In this document: positions 23,250 through 32,239 of the stretch, in pieces
Layout: every line of letters begins with the position of its first letter
How positions within the stretch are numbered: position 1 is the first letter of the stretch
Origin: an uncultured bacterium
GTDB lineage: Bacteria > Armatimonadota > UBA5829
Reading direction: 5' to 3'
Assembly: GCA_938074205.1 (NCBI GenBank)
Contig: CALJES010000003.1
Coordinates: forward strand, 62,001-126,000
Length of the DNA stretch: 64,000 nt
Made by a program: the position numbers and the translations under genes
Notes under the pieces: generated by a model
What the model saw: the letters and a program-made list of their open reading frames with translations, nothing else
Databases searched by the model: none
Told to the model about the DNA's origin: nothing

Positions 23250-24243
23250 CCCTATCCTCCTTGATATCTTTAAGTGCTACAGTAGGAGTTTCTGGCGCCA
23301 GCCAAAATCTGATGAGCCTCAGGTGGGGCAACGGTTCGCGTATAGAGAACGAAGGCATCTTGCACTATCCGTCCGAAAATCGGCGGTTCGTACCCCTGAA
23401 ATGCTCACTTAGATCTTCGGCATCCGGCGTCTCGCTCTGCAGGGCTATGGCTCGGCTTTCCAACTGTTGTCCGAGCAGAGCACCGCTGCCGACCTGTGAG
23501 AAAACCGACACCACTCTCGCCTTCGGGGCCGGCATTTGCAGGTTGTTAATAAGGCGTGCCAAGTTTCTTGCTTGGCGCTCTACTGTCACGGACGTGGCGG
23601 GATAAAGCGGCAATCACGGGGATATAAGTTGCAGGGTTTCCTAACCGGTAACAAACTATCGGCGTGCCTCTACCGGGATCCGCGCTTGCCAGTTTATGCG
23701 TCTACCATTCAGCGAGCTGTGCTCCGATGCTGCAGCGATCAAGACTTCGATGGCTCGCTGCTCAAGACCGCGCCCTGGTCCAGTGTGGATAATGATTCCA
23801 GTGGCGTTGATTCTCAGGCGCAAGGACATTTGCGTTTTGTGAAGCAGAATCTTTTAGTCTGATTCGAGTATTGCGCTGGGATCACGTTCAGACGTTCCCT
23901 GCGCTATAGCGTAGCGATCCCGCTGCAGAGCTTTCCTTGTGCGCTTGGCACTACTGAGCTTCCGGAGTATCGCGACAACAGAGAGTTCGCCCGGTTATCT
24001 TTAATCAGCTCATCAACCGAAGGAAGCTTGCGGTATTCATTTGGCTTCGAATCTCGTGTCACACAAGGTATAAGCTATTCCAACTCAGCAACCAAATGGG
24101 GTATGGGCATATTTGAACGTTCGTTGAAACAACCTGATACGGCAGGTCTTAGTAGAAGCGATCTATGCGTGCGGCTATCGCTTGCTCATAGAAACAAGTT
24201 CGTGAGCACATAAGACTTAAGTGTGACGTTCTGAGCAATTTGC
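23250..24243. other. Stretch without a convincing intact gene
   Basis: About 1 kb lies between the HD-GYP gene and the promoter of the PEP-CTERM gene. Several open frames of 60-150 codons exist on both strands, but none has a good ribosome site with plausible sequence from start to stop. The only protein-like part is the plus-strand frame ending at 24213, listed separately. A minus-strand frame at 23365-23613 contains VVSVFSQVGSG, loosely like a MinD-type P-loop but lacking the lysine. Confidence 0.5.
23863..24213 (+). pseudogene. Possible remnant of an outer-membrane beta-barrel protein C-terminus
   Basis: The frame is open from 23863, just after an in-frame TGA at 23860-23862, to TAA at 24213, with no convincing start. 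Its last 90 residues alternate as barrel strands: EGSLRYSFGFESRV, GISYSNSATKWGMGIFE, and the end DLCVRLSLAHRNKF, where a terminal Phe is typical of barrel proteins. The same frame continues upstream of the TGA to about 23536, but that part looks less protein-like. This fits a decayed gene, or a gene broken by a stop and frameshifts. It could also be a chance open frame. Confidence 0.3.
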
Positions 24244-24271
24244 TTTACAATCTGCGAAAACATGGTATAAT
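24244..24271 (+). promoter_or_regulatory. Predicted sigma70 promoter for the PEP-CTERM gene at 24.4 kb
   Basis: TTTACA at 24244-24249, 16-nt spacer, perfect TATAAT at 24266-24271. Transcription would start near 24278, giving a leader of about 130 nt. AT-rich AGCAATTT lies just upstream of the -35, as in several other secretome promoters in this window. Confidence 0.7.
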
Positions 24272-24407
24272 CGCCATTTGACTGTGCCTCGCACCGGTAA
24301 TACAAAGGTAGTGTGTGGTAGCAGCGATGTATGTCGCCGTTTATGCTCTCAGTTTTGCGGTGCAGAACATTGCCGAAGTATTTTAGAGGAAAGGAGGAAA
24401 AGAAGAT

Positions 24408-25148
24408 ATGAGACTGTTGTACACAGCGTGCCTTGTCGCGCTTACGGTGAGTGCAGCCCTTGCAGCTGGCTACAGTGCCGGCGGATTTGAGCCGCCAACG
24501 TTCGCACTTGGACCTCTTAACGGCCAGGACGGGTGGAGCGCAGGCACTTCAGGCAGCGGCGCAGTTGAGCCTTGGGTTGTGGTCTGGCCTGATCCTGTAT
24601 ATGGCGAGCAGGCTATTCGATTGGCGGTCAGCGGCACACAGGGCAGCGCTTCGTGGATGGAGCATGCTATTCCTGAGGTCCAGGTGAGCTATCTCAAGAA
24701 GGTGACCGTAAGTTACGACATCTTCAGACTCAACCCGGATACCGACCAGAACCTCTGGTGGTGGTGGGATGCCGGTGAACCAACCTACGGTTTGCAGTGG
24801 GATCTCAACGGCACTTTCCCGCACGGCTGGAATCCGGGCGCAGGTAGTGCGCCGACCGTTTTCGGTGCTTACGCCAACCTTAAGATGGTCTGGGACTTCA
24901 CCACGATGAAAGCGTATTCGTGGTATAACGGCGTGCTTGTCGACAATGGCATACCGATCACCAACATCACGAAGCTCAGCGGCTGGACCATCTATTTCAG
25001 CCATGACGCCGATTCAGGACCGGTTGGCGACGTTGCTTGGATCGACAATTTCGTCATCGATGTCGAGGTCATTCCGGAGCCTGGAAGCCTGGTAGCTCTT
25101 GCTACGGGGTTGATCGGATTCATCGGTTTGGCAAGACGCAGAAGATAA
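24408..25148 (+). CDS. PEP-CTERM secreted protein
   Basis: 246 residues; AGGAAAGGAGG precedes the ATG. Signal peptide about 1-20 (ending LAAGYS). The body is a beta-sandwich rich in Trp and Gly (NLWWWWDAGEPTYGLQWDL), resembling LamG/CBM-type carbohydrate-binding folds. The C-terminus is a textbook PEP-CTERM tag: IPEPGSLVAL, a hydrophobic helix, then ARRRR. By family knowledge an exosortase removes the tag and the protein is exported and surface-linked; no exosortase gene is in this window. The gene is alone, with its own promoter and terminator. A role in surface or biofilm matrix is likely but unproven. Confidence 0.9.
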   Translation: MRLLYTACLVALTVSAALAAGYSAGGFEPPTFALGPLNGQDGWSAGTSGSGAVEPWVVVWPDPVYGEQAIRLAVSGTQGSASWMEHAIPEVQVSYLKKVTVSYDIFRLNPDTDQNLWWWWDAGEPTYGLQWDLNGTFPHGWNPGAGSAPTVFGAYANLKMVWDFTTMKAYSWYNGVLVDNGIPITNITKLSGWTIYFSHDADSGPVGDVAWIDNFVIDVEVIPEPGSLVALATGLIGFIGLARRRR

Positions 25149-25174
25149 AAACTCGAGGTTTCGAGCCAACATGA

Positions 25175-25214
25175 ACCGGTCGGCAGCTAGAACTCACTGC
25201 CGGCCGGTTTTTGT
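25175..25214 (+). terminator. Rho-independent terminator after the PEP-CTERM gene
   Basis: AACCGGTCGGCAG pairs with CTGCCGGCCGGTT across a short loop and is followed by TTTTTG. It sits between the convergent PEP-CTERM and beta-helix genes; the U-tract is on the plus-strand side. Confidence 0.9.
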
Positions 25215-25235
25215 GCTTAGAGTGAAAAATCGGAC

Positions 25236-26597
25236 CTACAGATAGCCGCCGACCAAGCCTAGATTGTTACGTATCAGTGTATCCAGGCAGTCGTCTTGCC
25301 TGATGTTGGCTTCTACATTGCGGTTTATCGTGTTGTTTTCGATGATCGTTCGATCTGCGCAGTAAAGCTCTATGCCTATCCGGTTGTCCTCAATGCGGTT
25401 TGCCCGGATCACGTGGTCGTGCGGACGCTGTTCCTCAGTGCCTCGTTCCTCCTCCGGCAGCGCTCTTATGCCGTGGTCGCGGTCTGCCCCTATATAAATC
25501 CCTTTGCCGTTGCGGATGAACGTGTTTTGTTCGATTGTCCAGTTGAAGCTCGTAACGGATTCCGGGTAGGCCTTCACGAAATCTCCCGGTTTCCTAGTCC
25601 AAAGCAGTATGCCGTGGCCATTGGAATGGAACTCGTTGCCGCGAACGACCATACCATGTCCGTTCTCGACGGCAATCCCTGCTTGCCGGTTGTGAACCAT
25701 TCTGTTGTTTTCGATCACGCAGTCCCAAGAAAACCCTAGCCAGAATCCGTAGTTACACCTGTCGGCGCGATTGTTGCGGAACACGTTCCCTCTTGAAAAG
25801 GTGGCTTCGAATGCTATGTTTGGCGAGAGCGAGCCGTCGTTTTCTTCGAAGAGGTTGTCGTTACAGGGCACCTTTTCCATTCGCGGCGACAGACCCGCCA
25901 AGAAGAATCCGTCGCCGCCAAGTCTCGCGAAGTTTCGGCGGAACACGTTCCGGCAGGAGTTGTGCACGATCAGGAAACCGGTCGCGTCGGCGCCCATGTG
26001 GCCCAGTTGATGGATTCCCAAATCATTGCTACGTTTATTCCACCGGCAGCAGTAATCTGCGTAGTTATCCTCGAATATGCTGTCGCTGGTCTCAAAAAGG
26101 TGTATGCCGAATCCGCTCGAGTAGCTTGCGTTGTTGTAGCGAACCTGGAGCCGGCTGCAGTAATACGTCAGTAGACCGTTCATCTGATGCTGGACATCGT
26201 TGTCCTCGATAAGGCTGTCGGTAACATTCCAAAGCAGCACTGCTCCGCCGTAAGCTTGCTCTGCGGGAAGCCAGATATCAAGAAATATGGTGTTAGCCTC
26301 TACCTCGGCAGTAGATCTGACTTCATTCTTGGTAATGCGAAGGTTCTTAGAATCTTGGCAATAAATGCCGTGGTAGTAATCACGGATCCTAGCTCCTTTG
26401 ATGGTAACGCCTGAGCGACCGACACAAGTTATTCCTCGCCCCTCTTGATTCGATCCGACGAGCACAGCACCATTGCAGTCTAGCGTTATATTGTCCGCAT
26501 CAATTACAATGCCGTTCGGCAAGTGGTAAACCCCCGGCGCTAGGGTAGTATCCTCTCGGATGGTCATTCCGTTTTCTGGCACTCTCAGTTCAGTCAT
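25236..26597 (-). CDS. Right-handed parallel beta-helix (NosD-like) protein without a signal peptide
   Basis: 453 residues; ATG with AGGAG 7 nt upstream. It is built from about 17 short repeats of the PbH1 type, such as NITLDCNGAVLVG, SGVTIKGARI, NLRITKNEV, SLIEDNDV, CVIENNRMV, GMVVRGNEFHSNGHGI and TIIENNTINRN. The Asn-rich ladder is typical of NosD/pectate-lyase-fold proteins that bind or cleave polysaccharides. No clear catalytic set is visible. Unlike its neighbours it has no signal peptide. It lies 9 nt after the secreted metallopeptidase-like gene and is likely co-transcribed. It could stay in the cytoplasm or use another export route. Confidence 0.85.
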   Translation of the reverse strand: MTELRVPENGMTIREDTTLAPGVYHLPNGIVIDADNITLDCNGAVLVGSNQEGRGITCVGRSGVTIKGARIRDYYHGIYCQDSKNLRITKNEVRSTAEVEANTIFLDIWLPAEQAYGGAVLLWNVTDSLIEDNDVQHQMNGLLTYYCSRLQVRYNNASYSSGFGIHLFETSDSIFEDNYADYCCRWNKRSNDLGIHQLGHMGADATGFLIVHNSCRNVFRRNFARLGGDGFFLAGLSPRMEKVPCNDNLFEENDGSLSPNIAFEATFSRGNVFRNNRADRCNYGFWLGFSWDCVIENNRMVHNRQAGIAVENGHGMVVRGNEFHSNGHGILLWTRKPGDFVKAYPESVTSFNWTIEQNTFIRNGKGIYIGADRDHGIRALPEEERGTEEQRPHDHVIRANRIEDNRIGIELYCADRTIIENNTINRNVEANIRQDDCLDTLIRNNLGLVGGYL

Positions 26598-26606
26598 TTC
26601 AAACTC

Positions 26607-28673
26607 CTACTTACTATTCTGGGAGAGCACTGTCTCAACAAACTCGCTTTCCATCGACAACTCTCCCAAACTGGACACCGCGAATCTGTTGGTTCTAGTA
26701 AACCAATAAATATCGTCTGGGTACTGGGTCATATCCACTGTAAACTCGCGAGCTTCTGGTCCCAGCGTGGCGACCGGAAACCACGGGCGGTCGTTCAAGC
26801 AGTCGCTTCCCACGCGGCGGTAGATACGGTATCCGATTATGCGGTCGAGATACTGTTGTTCTCTGATAACCTCAGGAGCATCCCACGTCACACGAACCTT
26901 ATTTTCTCCTAATTCTTCGGCTTTCACAGACTTGGGAGCAAGGGGACTGCTCACCGATCCATAAGGCGTTTTTAGAACTATCGTGAAATCGTCTTTTTGC
27001 CCCCGGAACCAGGCGACATTGAAGTCGTAGATCTCAAGCCAGAAGTAGCTGGGCCGATTGTCCTTGGTGATTTTGACCAACATGTCGCCGCGCTGCCCGA
27101 CCACGTTGATATTGCCGAACGGGTTCGGCTGCCTATAAAACCCGTTGAGGGTGCGAACTTCCTTTACCGGCCTATTCGGCAGCCTGAGTATTCCGTTGGC
27201 GTCGGTCACGCCGACAATGACAGGATCCTTCGACAGAGGTCGGTCGAAATTGCCGTCCTCTATGACGGGGTAATACTTGACTCCCTGGTCCTCTCCAGGC
27301 TGAGCGTTCTTATCTACTTCGCATCCTCGTTGGTAGATCTCCACTTTAGCTCCAGGGACTCCTATTCCGTTGACGTCGACAATTCTGAGGTAGTTGTTTC
27401 TCGGAATAGCGAAGTAGTAATCCCCAAAGTGTCCGCGCGGCTTGTCCCAAGTCATATTGAGATAACCTGCGTCAACTTCACCATACAAGTGCGGACCATG
27501 CCAGTGCATCATCTGAACCGGATGGTTTTGAAAGTGCGTTACTTTTTCTCTTGTGTCTGGCCATAGGTGATCGTCATCTCCTCCGTAGTCGAGAACGTAC
27601 CAATCGGTCAATCCAAGCTGATGACCCAGTTCATGTGGCAGCGACCACTCTGTGGAGTTTCGCCATTCCTTGGTCGGAGGTTCCCACTTCTTGTTGCGGT
27701 CTTGATCATCGATCCAGTTCCAACCGCCTTGATCGTAGCGGATACCGTCCGGAGCAATGAGGCTCGCGATAGCCTTCTCTACGTCGTCCGCGTACACTAT
27801 TCGGTCAAGTCTCACTCGTGCTTTGATTCCGTCTGGAGATGACGGAAACTTGCTCGCCTCGAAGAGCTTGTTCATGATATCCAGATGCCAGCGGTAGTAA
27901 TCTTCGAAGCAAAACGTGCCGTATGCAGTGCGGTTTTGGTGCCACGCGGCGACACGTCCTTTTGAAACTACATATGTGAACGTAAATGCCCAGAGGGGAT
28001 CTGTGGCGGTGTCGTTAATGGTTGCGATCTGAGGTTGGTCTGTCTTGACGGAGAAAGTCGTCGTGTGAAAGCCTTCCTGCCACTTCCACTTCAGCGGGAA
28101 AGAAACCTCTTCCATCTCTTTAAGGGATTTCTCGTAAGTTCCAGACTTGATTTCCTTGCCGTCTATGAGCCACGTATATTTGAACGGCTTGGCTACCGCG
28201 AAACCGACGTTCTTTACGTGCGCGGTGAGAGTTACCTCCTCTCCCGGTTTGTACTTCAGCTTGAGGTTTTTGACTGCATCCTCAGGTCGCATCGCGGTTT
28301 CTTCGCCTAGGTCGAGTATGGGACCGCCTCTGAGTATTGGTCTTCCCCATTGATCGTAGTCTACACGCCCGTGCAGCCCAGCAAGCTTCGGGTTGATTTC
28401 TATGAATGTTACCGTCAGATCAGGCAGATTGGGGTGCTTATCCCAGTCATCGCCTCTCTGGACTTCGAATCGCTTAACTTTACTCCTGGGATAGACGACA
28501 TACTTAGGAGTTCCAACATCGGTTAAGTTTTTCCAGACTACGAGCTCGACGCCTTCATCCCTAACGTAGCAGTTTTGAATGATGCTACCGTCTTTTAGTT
28601 CGAGCGTATCCGCAGACGCCGCAACTGAGAATGAGAGTTGAAACGCCGTTAGCAGAGCTAAGAAGAATCGCAT
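26607..28673 (-). CDS. Secreted metallopeptidase-like protein with CARDB and FN3 domains
   Basis: 688 residues; AGGAGG precedes the ATG and a signal peptide spans about 1-21. A CARDB-like beta-sandwich lies about 125-215 (VTLTAHVKNVGFAVAKPFKYTW). The middle domain carries PHELGHQLGLTDWY, a zinc-binding HExxHxxGxxD (H347, E348, H351, D357), as in some metzincin-like peptidases. A beta domain follows (VDVNGIGVPGAKVEIYQRG, about 420-560), then an FN3 domain (KVRVTWDAPE, about 595-680). It likely cleaves or binds an extracellular protein. The same middle and following domains recur at 41749-45633. Probable operon with the beta-helix gene 9 nt downstream. Confidence 0.82.
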   Translation of the reverse strand: MRFFLALLTAFQLSFSVAASADTLELKDGSIIQNCYVRDEGVELVVWKNLTDVGTPKYVVYPRSKVKRFEVQRGDDWDKHPNLPDLTVTFIEINPKLAGLHGRVDYDQWGRPILRGGPILDLGEETAMRPEDAVKNLKLKYKPGEEVTLTAHVKNVGFAVAKPFKYTWLIDGKEIKSGTYEKSLKEMEEVSFPLKWKWQEGFHTTTFSVKTDQPQIATINDTATDPLWAFTFTYVVSKGRVAAWHQNRTAYGTFCFEDYYRWHLDIMNKLFEASKFPSSPDGIKARVRLDRIVYADDVEKAIASLIAPDGIRYDQGGWNWIDDQDRNKKWEPPTKEWRNSTEWSLPHELGHQLGLTDWYVLDYGGDDDHLWPDTREKVTHFQNHPVQMMHWHGPHLYGEVDAGYLNMTWDKPRGHFGDYYFAIPRNNYLRIVDVNGIGVPGAKVEIYQRGCEVDKNAQPGEDQGVKYYPVIEDGNFDRPLSKDPVIVGVTDANGILRLPNRPVKEVRTLNGFYRQPNPFGNINVVGQRGDMLVKITKDNRPSYFWLEIYDFNVAWFRGQKDDFTIVLKTPYGSVSSPLAPKSVKAEELGENKVRVTWDAPEVIREQQYLDRIIGYRIYRRVGSDCLNDRPWFPVATLGPEAREFTVDMTQYPDDIYWFTRTNRFAVSSLGELSMESEFVETVLSQNSK

Positions 28674-28765
28674 TGGTGCCTCCTACTACTTGCCTGTCGA
28701 AATCTACGAACGAATATGGTTTTACCAAGAGCGTCTCTTTTTCCTACGTTTGAATCCGTCGGATG

Positions 28766-28798
28766 AAAACTGCCGATCCTGAAACCAGGACCGGCAGT
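28766..28798 (-). terminator. Rho-independent terminator of the pilin-like gene
   Basis: On the minus strand ACTGCCGGTCCTG pairs with CAGGATCGGCAGT (one mismatch) and is followed by TTTTC. It lies 46 nt after the stop codon at 28844 and before the metallopeptidase gene. Confidence 0.88.
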
Positions 28799-28843
28799 GC
28801 AACACATCCAAACACCTAGTATGATCACAAGTCTTCGGAATTG

Positions 28844-29554
28844 TTAGTCTGTAGCCGAGATCGGCGCAAACGTCATTTTTCCGGGTATCCACTCTGTGAT
28901 ACGCGAAACGTGCCCGTCGCCGTAGACTACGTTGACACCCTTGTTATGGGGGCCAGGAAGTCTTAGCCAAAAGGGAGCTCGCACTGGGCCATAGGTCTTT
29001 CCGTTTTTGTCTGTCCAAGACTTGTCGTATACCTCTCCGTCGCCTTGATCGTCGTTGGTGAGATCCCAGTCGCCGTAGTCCAGAGCTCCTTTATTTGCTG
29101 GAGAAACCTCGAATGCAAGTATGAAAGTCGGTCCTGACACAAACGTTATGTGTCCCTGGGTAGGCTCAGGGCTTGAATAATCAGTACTGGTAACTGCTCT
29201 CCAATTCAAGGCGTATGACGGTGTCTTCTCCATCGTGAGCTCTTTGCAAATAAAAATGTCACGCTCTTCCCCCACGTAGGTCCAGATTCTTCCCGTCCAC
29301 GCCTTGGGATCGGGTCTTTTCTCGCTTGCCAGCCAAGTGTAGTAGTAACCAGCTGGAGGCATATAACCCGACCAATCACTTGCGTATTCCTTGAGTGCTT
29401 TGCCGATCTGACGTATATTGGAGAGGCAATCGGCTGCGCGGCCTGCGGCGCGAACCCGGGCGAACACCGGAAAGAGTATCGCGGCCAATATACCGATTAT
29501 AGCAACAACGACCAGAAGCTCAATCAGCGTAAAACCGAACTTCTTTTTAGCCAT
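28844..29554 (-). CDS. Type II secretion/type IV pilin-like protein with H-X9-DG tail
   Basis: 236 residues; GAGGGGGAT precedes the ATG. The short basic leader AKKKFG is followed by FTLIELLVVVAIIGILAAI, the class III prepilin signal cut by PilD-type peptidase before Phe, with Glu at +5. The globular part ends with HNKGVNVVYGDGH, exactly the H-X9-DG signature of the prepilin-type processing-associated proteins common in Armatimonadota and Planctomycetota. In those phyla such proteins are abundant and of unclear role, presumed surface or pseudopilus subunits. It is transcribed alone between its terminator and the divergent 29.7-kb genes. Confidence 0.9.
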   Translation of the reverse strand: MAKKKFGFTLIELLVVVAIIGILAAILFPVFARVRAAGRAADCLSNIRQIGKALKEYASDWSGYMPPAGYYYTWLASEKRPDPKAWTGRIWTYVGEERDIFICKELTMEKTPSYALNWRAVTSTDYSSPEPTQGHITFVSGPTFILAFEVSPANKGALDYGDWDLTNDDQGDGEVYDKSWTDKNGKTYGPVRAPFWLRLPGPHNKGVNVVYGDGHVSRITEWIPGKMTFAPISATD

Positions 29555-29704
29555 ACCAAAATATCCCCCTCGAAAAGCATGTGAAGCTGAAAAAGCAAAC
29601 AGTGAAAAGATGCTTGCAGGTATTTTGACGTCTTCAGTGAAGCACCTTGTTCCCCCGCGATTTCCGCGTCAAGGCCGTCACCATGGTGCCACAATTGACC
29701 TTAC

Positions 29705-29733
29705 TTGTCAACTACTCCCGCGCGGCGTAGAAT
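29705..29733 (+). promoter_or_regulatory. Predicted sigma70 promoter for the 29.7-32.1 kb gene pair
   Basis: TTGTCA at 29705-29710, 17-nt spacer, TAGAAT at 29728-29733. Start near 29741, about 22 nt before the ATG at 29764. The complementary strand of the -35 reads AGTTGACA, like other secretome promoters, but no -10 was found on that strand. Confidence 0.5.
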
Positions 29734-29763
29734 CTAGAACGTGTGAATGTTAGGAGGTGTCTG

Positions 29764-30864
29764 ATGAACAGGTTAATCAGGGCAGCGTTACTAGCAACGC
29801 TAGTTCTTGAGGCGATACTATCTTACTCGCCTGCCACGTCGGACGGCATTGGCAAGAAAACGGTCAACGTCATCGTTATCATTTACGATCCGGTTCTCAA
29901 GACCCGTGGCAACCAGAAGCTCACTCAGTATATGAAATGGAATGACCCGCGCAAGCTGACGCAGACAATGATTGAGGACGTCAAGAAAGCTAGCGGTGGC
30001 TACGTGAACTACAGGATCGTGGATACAATCGAGTACGACGGTTTTCCCACAAAGCGCACGGGTTACACATACGACGAAAAGACTTTTCTGGAAGTGTGGG
30101 AGAAAGACCGCAGCAAAGCAATTCCTGGGATGACTAGTTTCAAACGCATGTTTAGGCAGTTCAATTTGACAGAGCGAATCAAGAAAGAAAACATATCGGA
30201 AATCTGGTTGTGGGGCGCTCCTTACTTCGATTGGGATGAGTTTCACTGGAAGACACCAGGTGACAAAATCCCTTATCAGACGGACAACCCGTGGTTTTAC
30301 CGTCCTTACGACATACCTGACGTAGGAAGAACAATCTGGATAATGGGCTGGAATTACGAGCGCGGCGAAGGAGAAATGCTCGAAAGCTACTGCCACAGGA
30401 TCGAGAGCGTGCTTTCCCTCACGGTTGGTAAGGGCATCTGGGATCACAAACGCAATGGCGACAACATCTGGAATCGATTCACCAGAGTAGACAAGGACTT
30501 TCCTGGCGAGTCCGAGGTGGGCAGTGTCCACTATGCGCCGAACTCGGAAAGTGACTATGATTGGGACAACATGCGCGAAGTGTGGACCTATGCGGACGAC
30601 TGGCTCAACTATCCCAACCTTCCGCGCAAGAAAAAACTGCTTAACGCCAAGACGGGTGGGTGGGGAAGCAGCGAGACAGCACCTGCAATTGTCAATCACC
30701 ATATTTGGTGGATGACTCGCATTCCCAAGGCGCCGGGCGTCACCGACGGATTCTACAACAACTGGTGGGAGTATATCGTAAACTACGACGAGGCGATAAA
30801 GAAACTTCCGCCGCCGGGTGCGACTTTTCAGAAAGCCAAGATAGCCATGTATGCGGAGGATTAG
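29764..30864 (+). CDS. Secreted protein of an unrecognised family (member A)
   Basis: 366 residues from the ATG at 29764, chosen because AGGAGGTG lies 6-7 nt upstream; an in-frame GTG at 29743 lacks this. Signal peptide about 1-27. The mature protein opens with a Rossmann-like strand (VNVIVIIYDP) and contains EIWLWGAPYFDWDEF, then GWNYERGEGEMLESYCHRIE, then HYAPNSESDYDWDN. The same three blocks occur in the C-terminal half of the 39250-41535 protein. The spaced Glu, His and Arg residues look like an active or metal site, but no known family is recognised. It is followed after 3 nt by a related gene, so they form an operon. Confidence 0.8.
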   Translation: MNRLIRAALLATLVLEAILSYSPATSDGIGKKTVNVIVIIYDPVLKTRGNQKLTQYMKWNDPRKLTQTMIEDVKKASGGYVNYRIVDTIEYDGFPTKRTGYTYDEKTFLEVWEKDRSKAIPGMTSFKRMFRQFNLTERIKKENISEIWLWGAPYFDWDEFHWKTPGDKIPYQTDNPWFYRPYDIPDVGRTIWIMGWNYERGEGEMLESYCHRIESVLSLTVGKGIWDHKRNGDNIWNRFTRVDKDFPGESEVGSVHYAPNSESDYDWDNMREVWTYADDWLNYPNLPRKKKLLNAKTGGWGSSETAPAIVNHHIWWMTRIPKAPGVTDGFYNNWWEYIVNYDEAIKKLPPPGATFQKAKIAMYAED

Positions 30865-30867
30865 GAT

Positions 30868-32145
30868 ATGAACACGCTTAAGAGCATTCTTACGCTGGGG
30901 TACGTGTGCGCGGTGATCGGCTTGGCGTCGGCTGACTCAGATATAGCTAGACCCAACTACTCGAAGGACCTGACGGTTTGGCCCAACGCTGTTAGTAAGG
31001 CAAACTCGGATCAATGGATTGCCGAAAACCACGGCAAGATCAGAAAGATGAACCCCCGGGTTCTAGTCCTCAACTTTGCAAACGGTTTCAGTCAGGAGAA
31101 GGCCAGCCAGATGGCTGATCAGCTTTGTCGTGCTCTGACCGAAGGTACTCGCTATCACGGTTACAAGAACAAGAATGCTCCGCCGTTTATTGAGTGGAAA
31201 GTGTTAAAGATAGTCGATCTTCGTGATCCTGAACCCTATCCTGAGACACCCGACGGTAACTCGACTAAGTATCCCCGAGTGCACAATTGGAAACAGGGTA
31301 TCAATTTCGTCTACTCCGAACTGTACACAGACAAGTTCGCGCAGTACTACGGCATAAAGGATCCCGACAATCCGAGGAGATACTTAAAGCTGCACGAGCT
31401 GGTGGACAGAGGTATTATTCACGAACTTTGGTTCTTTGCGTACCAACGCAATGCAGGTGCACCGTTCGAATGTACCGAACTGAAGCCCGTTTACGATGAA
31501 AACTTCAGGAAAGTGAAAGGAGAGTACCGCCACGCAGGCAATGGCGGTGATCCTAACGAGCCCTGGCACGGCCGAAGCCTGCGGATCAGCTTTATCAATG
31601 CAGAGCGCGGTATCGGATGCAATGTAGAAAGCCTCAGCCACGCGATGGAAGGCATGGCACACGTCCGAGTGATTCCGTACTTCACCAGGTATTTCTACGA
31701 GTACGCGGGCATGGATCTCGACAAGCGGTACGGTCTGCCGTTTAGCTCATTCTACGCTCTATGGGGTGAGGGCAAAGGTATTCAGTATCCGGATCCCCAC
31801 ACAGCAATAATCAAGGACGGCGAGAAGGAATACAAAATTGAGAATTATGTCTGCACAGGCGGCAACGTGCATTTCACCCCAAATGGCCGCCACCACTATG
31901 ATCTGGCAAGCCCGTTTGCCGTGATGTCAACAATAGAGCACTATCGCTTGTTTGATGGTCCCGACGGTAAAGATTTAGCTGAACCGTGGACCGTAGACAA
32001 GTTCCAGCAATATAGAAACCTCGCTCCCGACTGCATGGGTGCGTGGCTAGTCTATTGGCGCCAGAATATGCCTGGGCTGGACAATAAATGCAAAGATGAT
32101 CAGGGCAAACCGATGAAGAACTGGTGGCCATTCCTCTTCTACTAG
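30868..32145 (+). CDS. Secreted protein of the same unrecognised family (member B)
   Basis: 425 residues; GGAGGATTAGGAT just before the ATG, which lies 3 nt after member A. Signal peptide about 1-22 (ending LASADS). It shares the family order with more divergence: strand RVLVLNFANGF, then IHELWFFAYQRN, then the block INAERGIGCNVESLSHAMEGM, where ER-x-G and the Glu/His pair align with GWNYERGEGEMLESYCHRIE of member A. The C-terminal 150 residues are extra (GGNVHFTPNGRHHYDL, LAPDCMGAWLVYW). Function unknown; extracellular hydrolase or glycan-binding protein is possible. Ends at a strong bidirectional terminator. Confidence 0.78.
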   Translation: MNTLKSILTLGYVCAVIGLASADSDIARPNYSKDLTVWPNAVSKANSDQWIAENHGKIRKMNPRVLVLNFANGFSQEKASQMADQLCRALTEGTRYHGYKNKNAPPFIEWKVLKIVDLRDPEPYPETPDGNSTKYPRVHNWKQGINFVYSELYTDKFAQYYGIKDPDNPRRYLKLHELVDRGIIHELWFFAYQRNAGAPFECTELKPVYDENFRKVKGEYRHAGNGGDPNEPWHGRSLRISFINAERGIGCNVESLSHAMEGMAHVRVIPYFTRYFYEYAGMDLDKRYGLPFSSFYALWGEGKGIQYPDPHTAIIKDGEKEYKIENYVCTGGNVHFTPNGRHHYDLASPFAVMSTIEHYRLFDGPDGKDLAEPWTVDKFQQYRNLAPDCMGAWLVYWRQNMPGLDNKCKDDQGKPMKNWWPFLFY

Positions 32146-32186
32146 CTTTGGGCGTCCATTACGTTTCAGCTTACGCTGCAAAAGAA

Positions 32187-32214
32187 AAGCCCCGCGCTCT
32201 GAGCGCGGGGCTTT
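32187..32214. terminator. Bidirectional terminator between convergent secretome genes
   Basis: AAGCCCCGCGCTC and GAGCGCGGGGCTT form a 12-13 bp GC-rich stem, flanked by AAAAGAAAAG on the left and TTTCATCTT on the right. It can end transcripts from 30868-32145 on the plus strand and from 32240-35284 on the minus strand. Confidence 0.92.
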
Positions 32215-32239
32215 CATCTTAGTTCATTTGGCTCTTGGC

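Noticed and set aside
23144-23605. Plus-strand 153-codon frame
   Set aside because: It overlaps the start of the well-supported HD-GYP gene on the other strand, and has no ribosome site; its middle is low in protein-like pattern.
23365-23613. Minus-strand 82-codon frame with VVSVFSQVGSG, like a P-loop
   Set aside because: The loop lacks the conserved Lys-Ser/Thr, the frame begins right after a stop and ends without further domain features; more likely chance.
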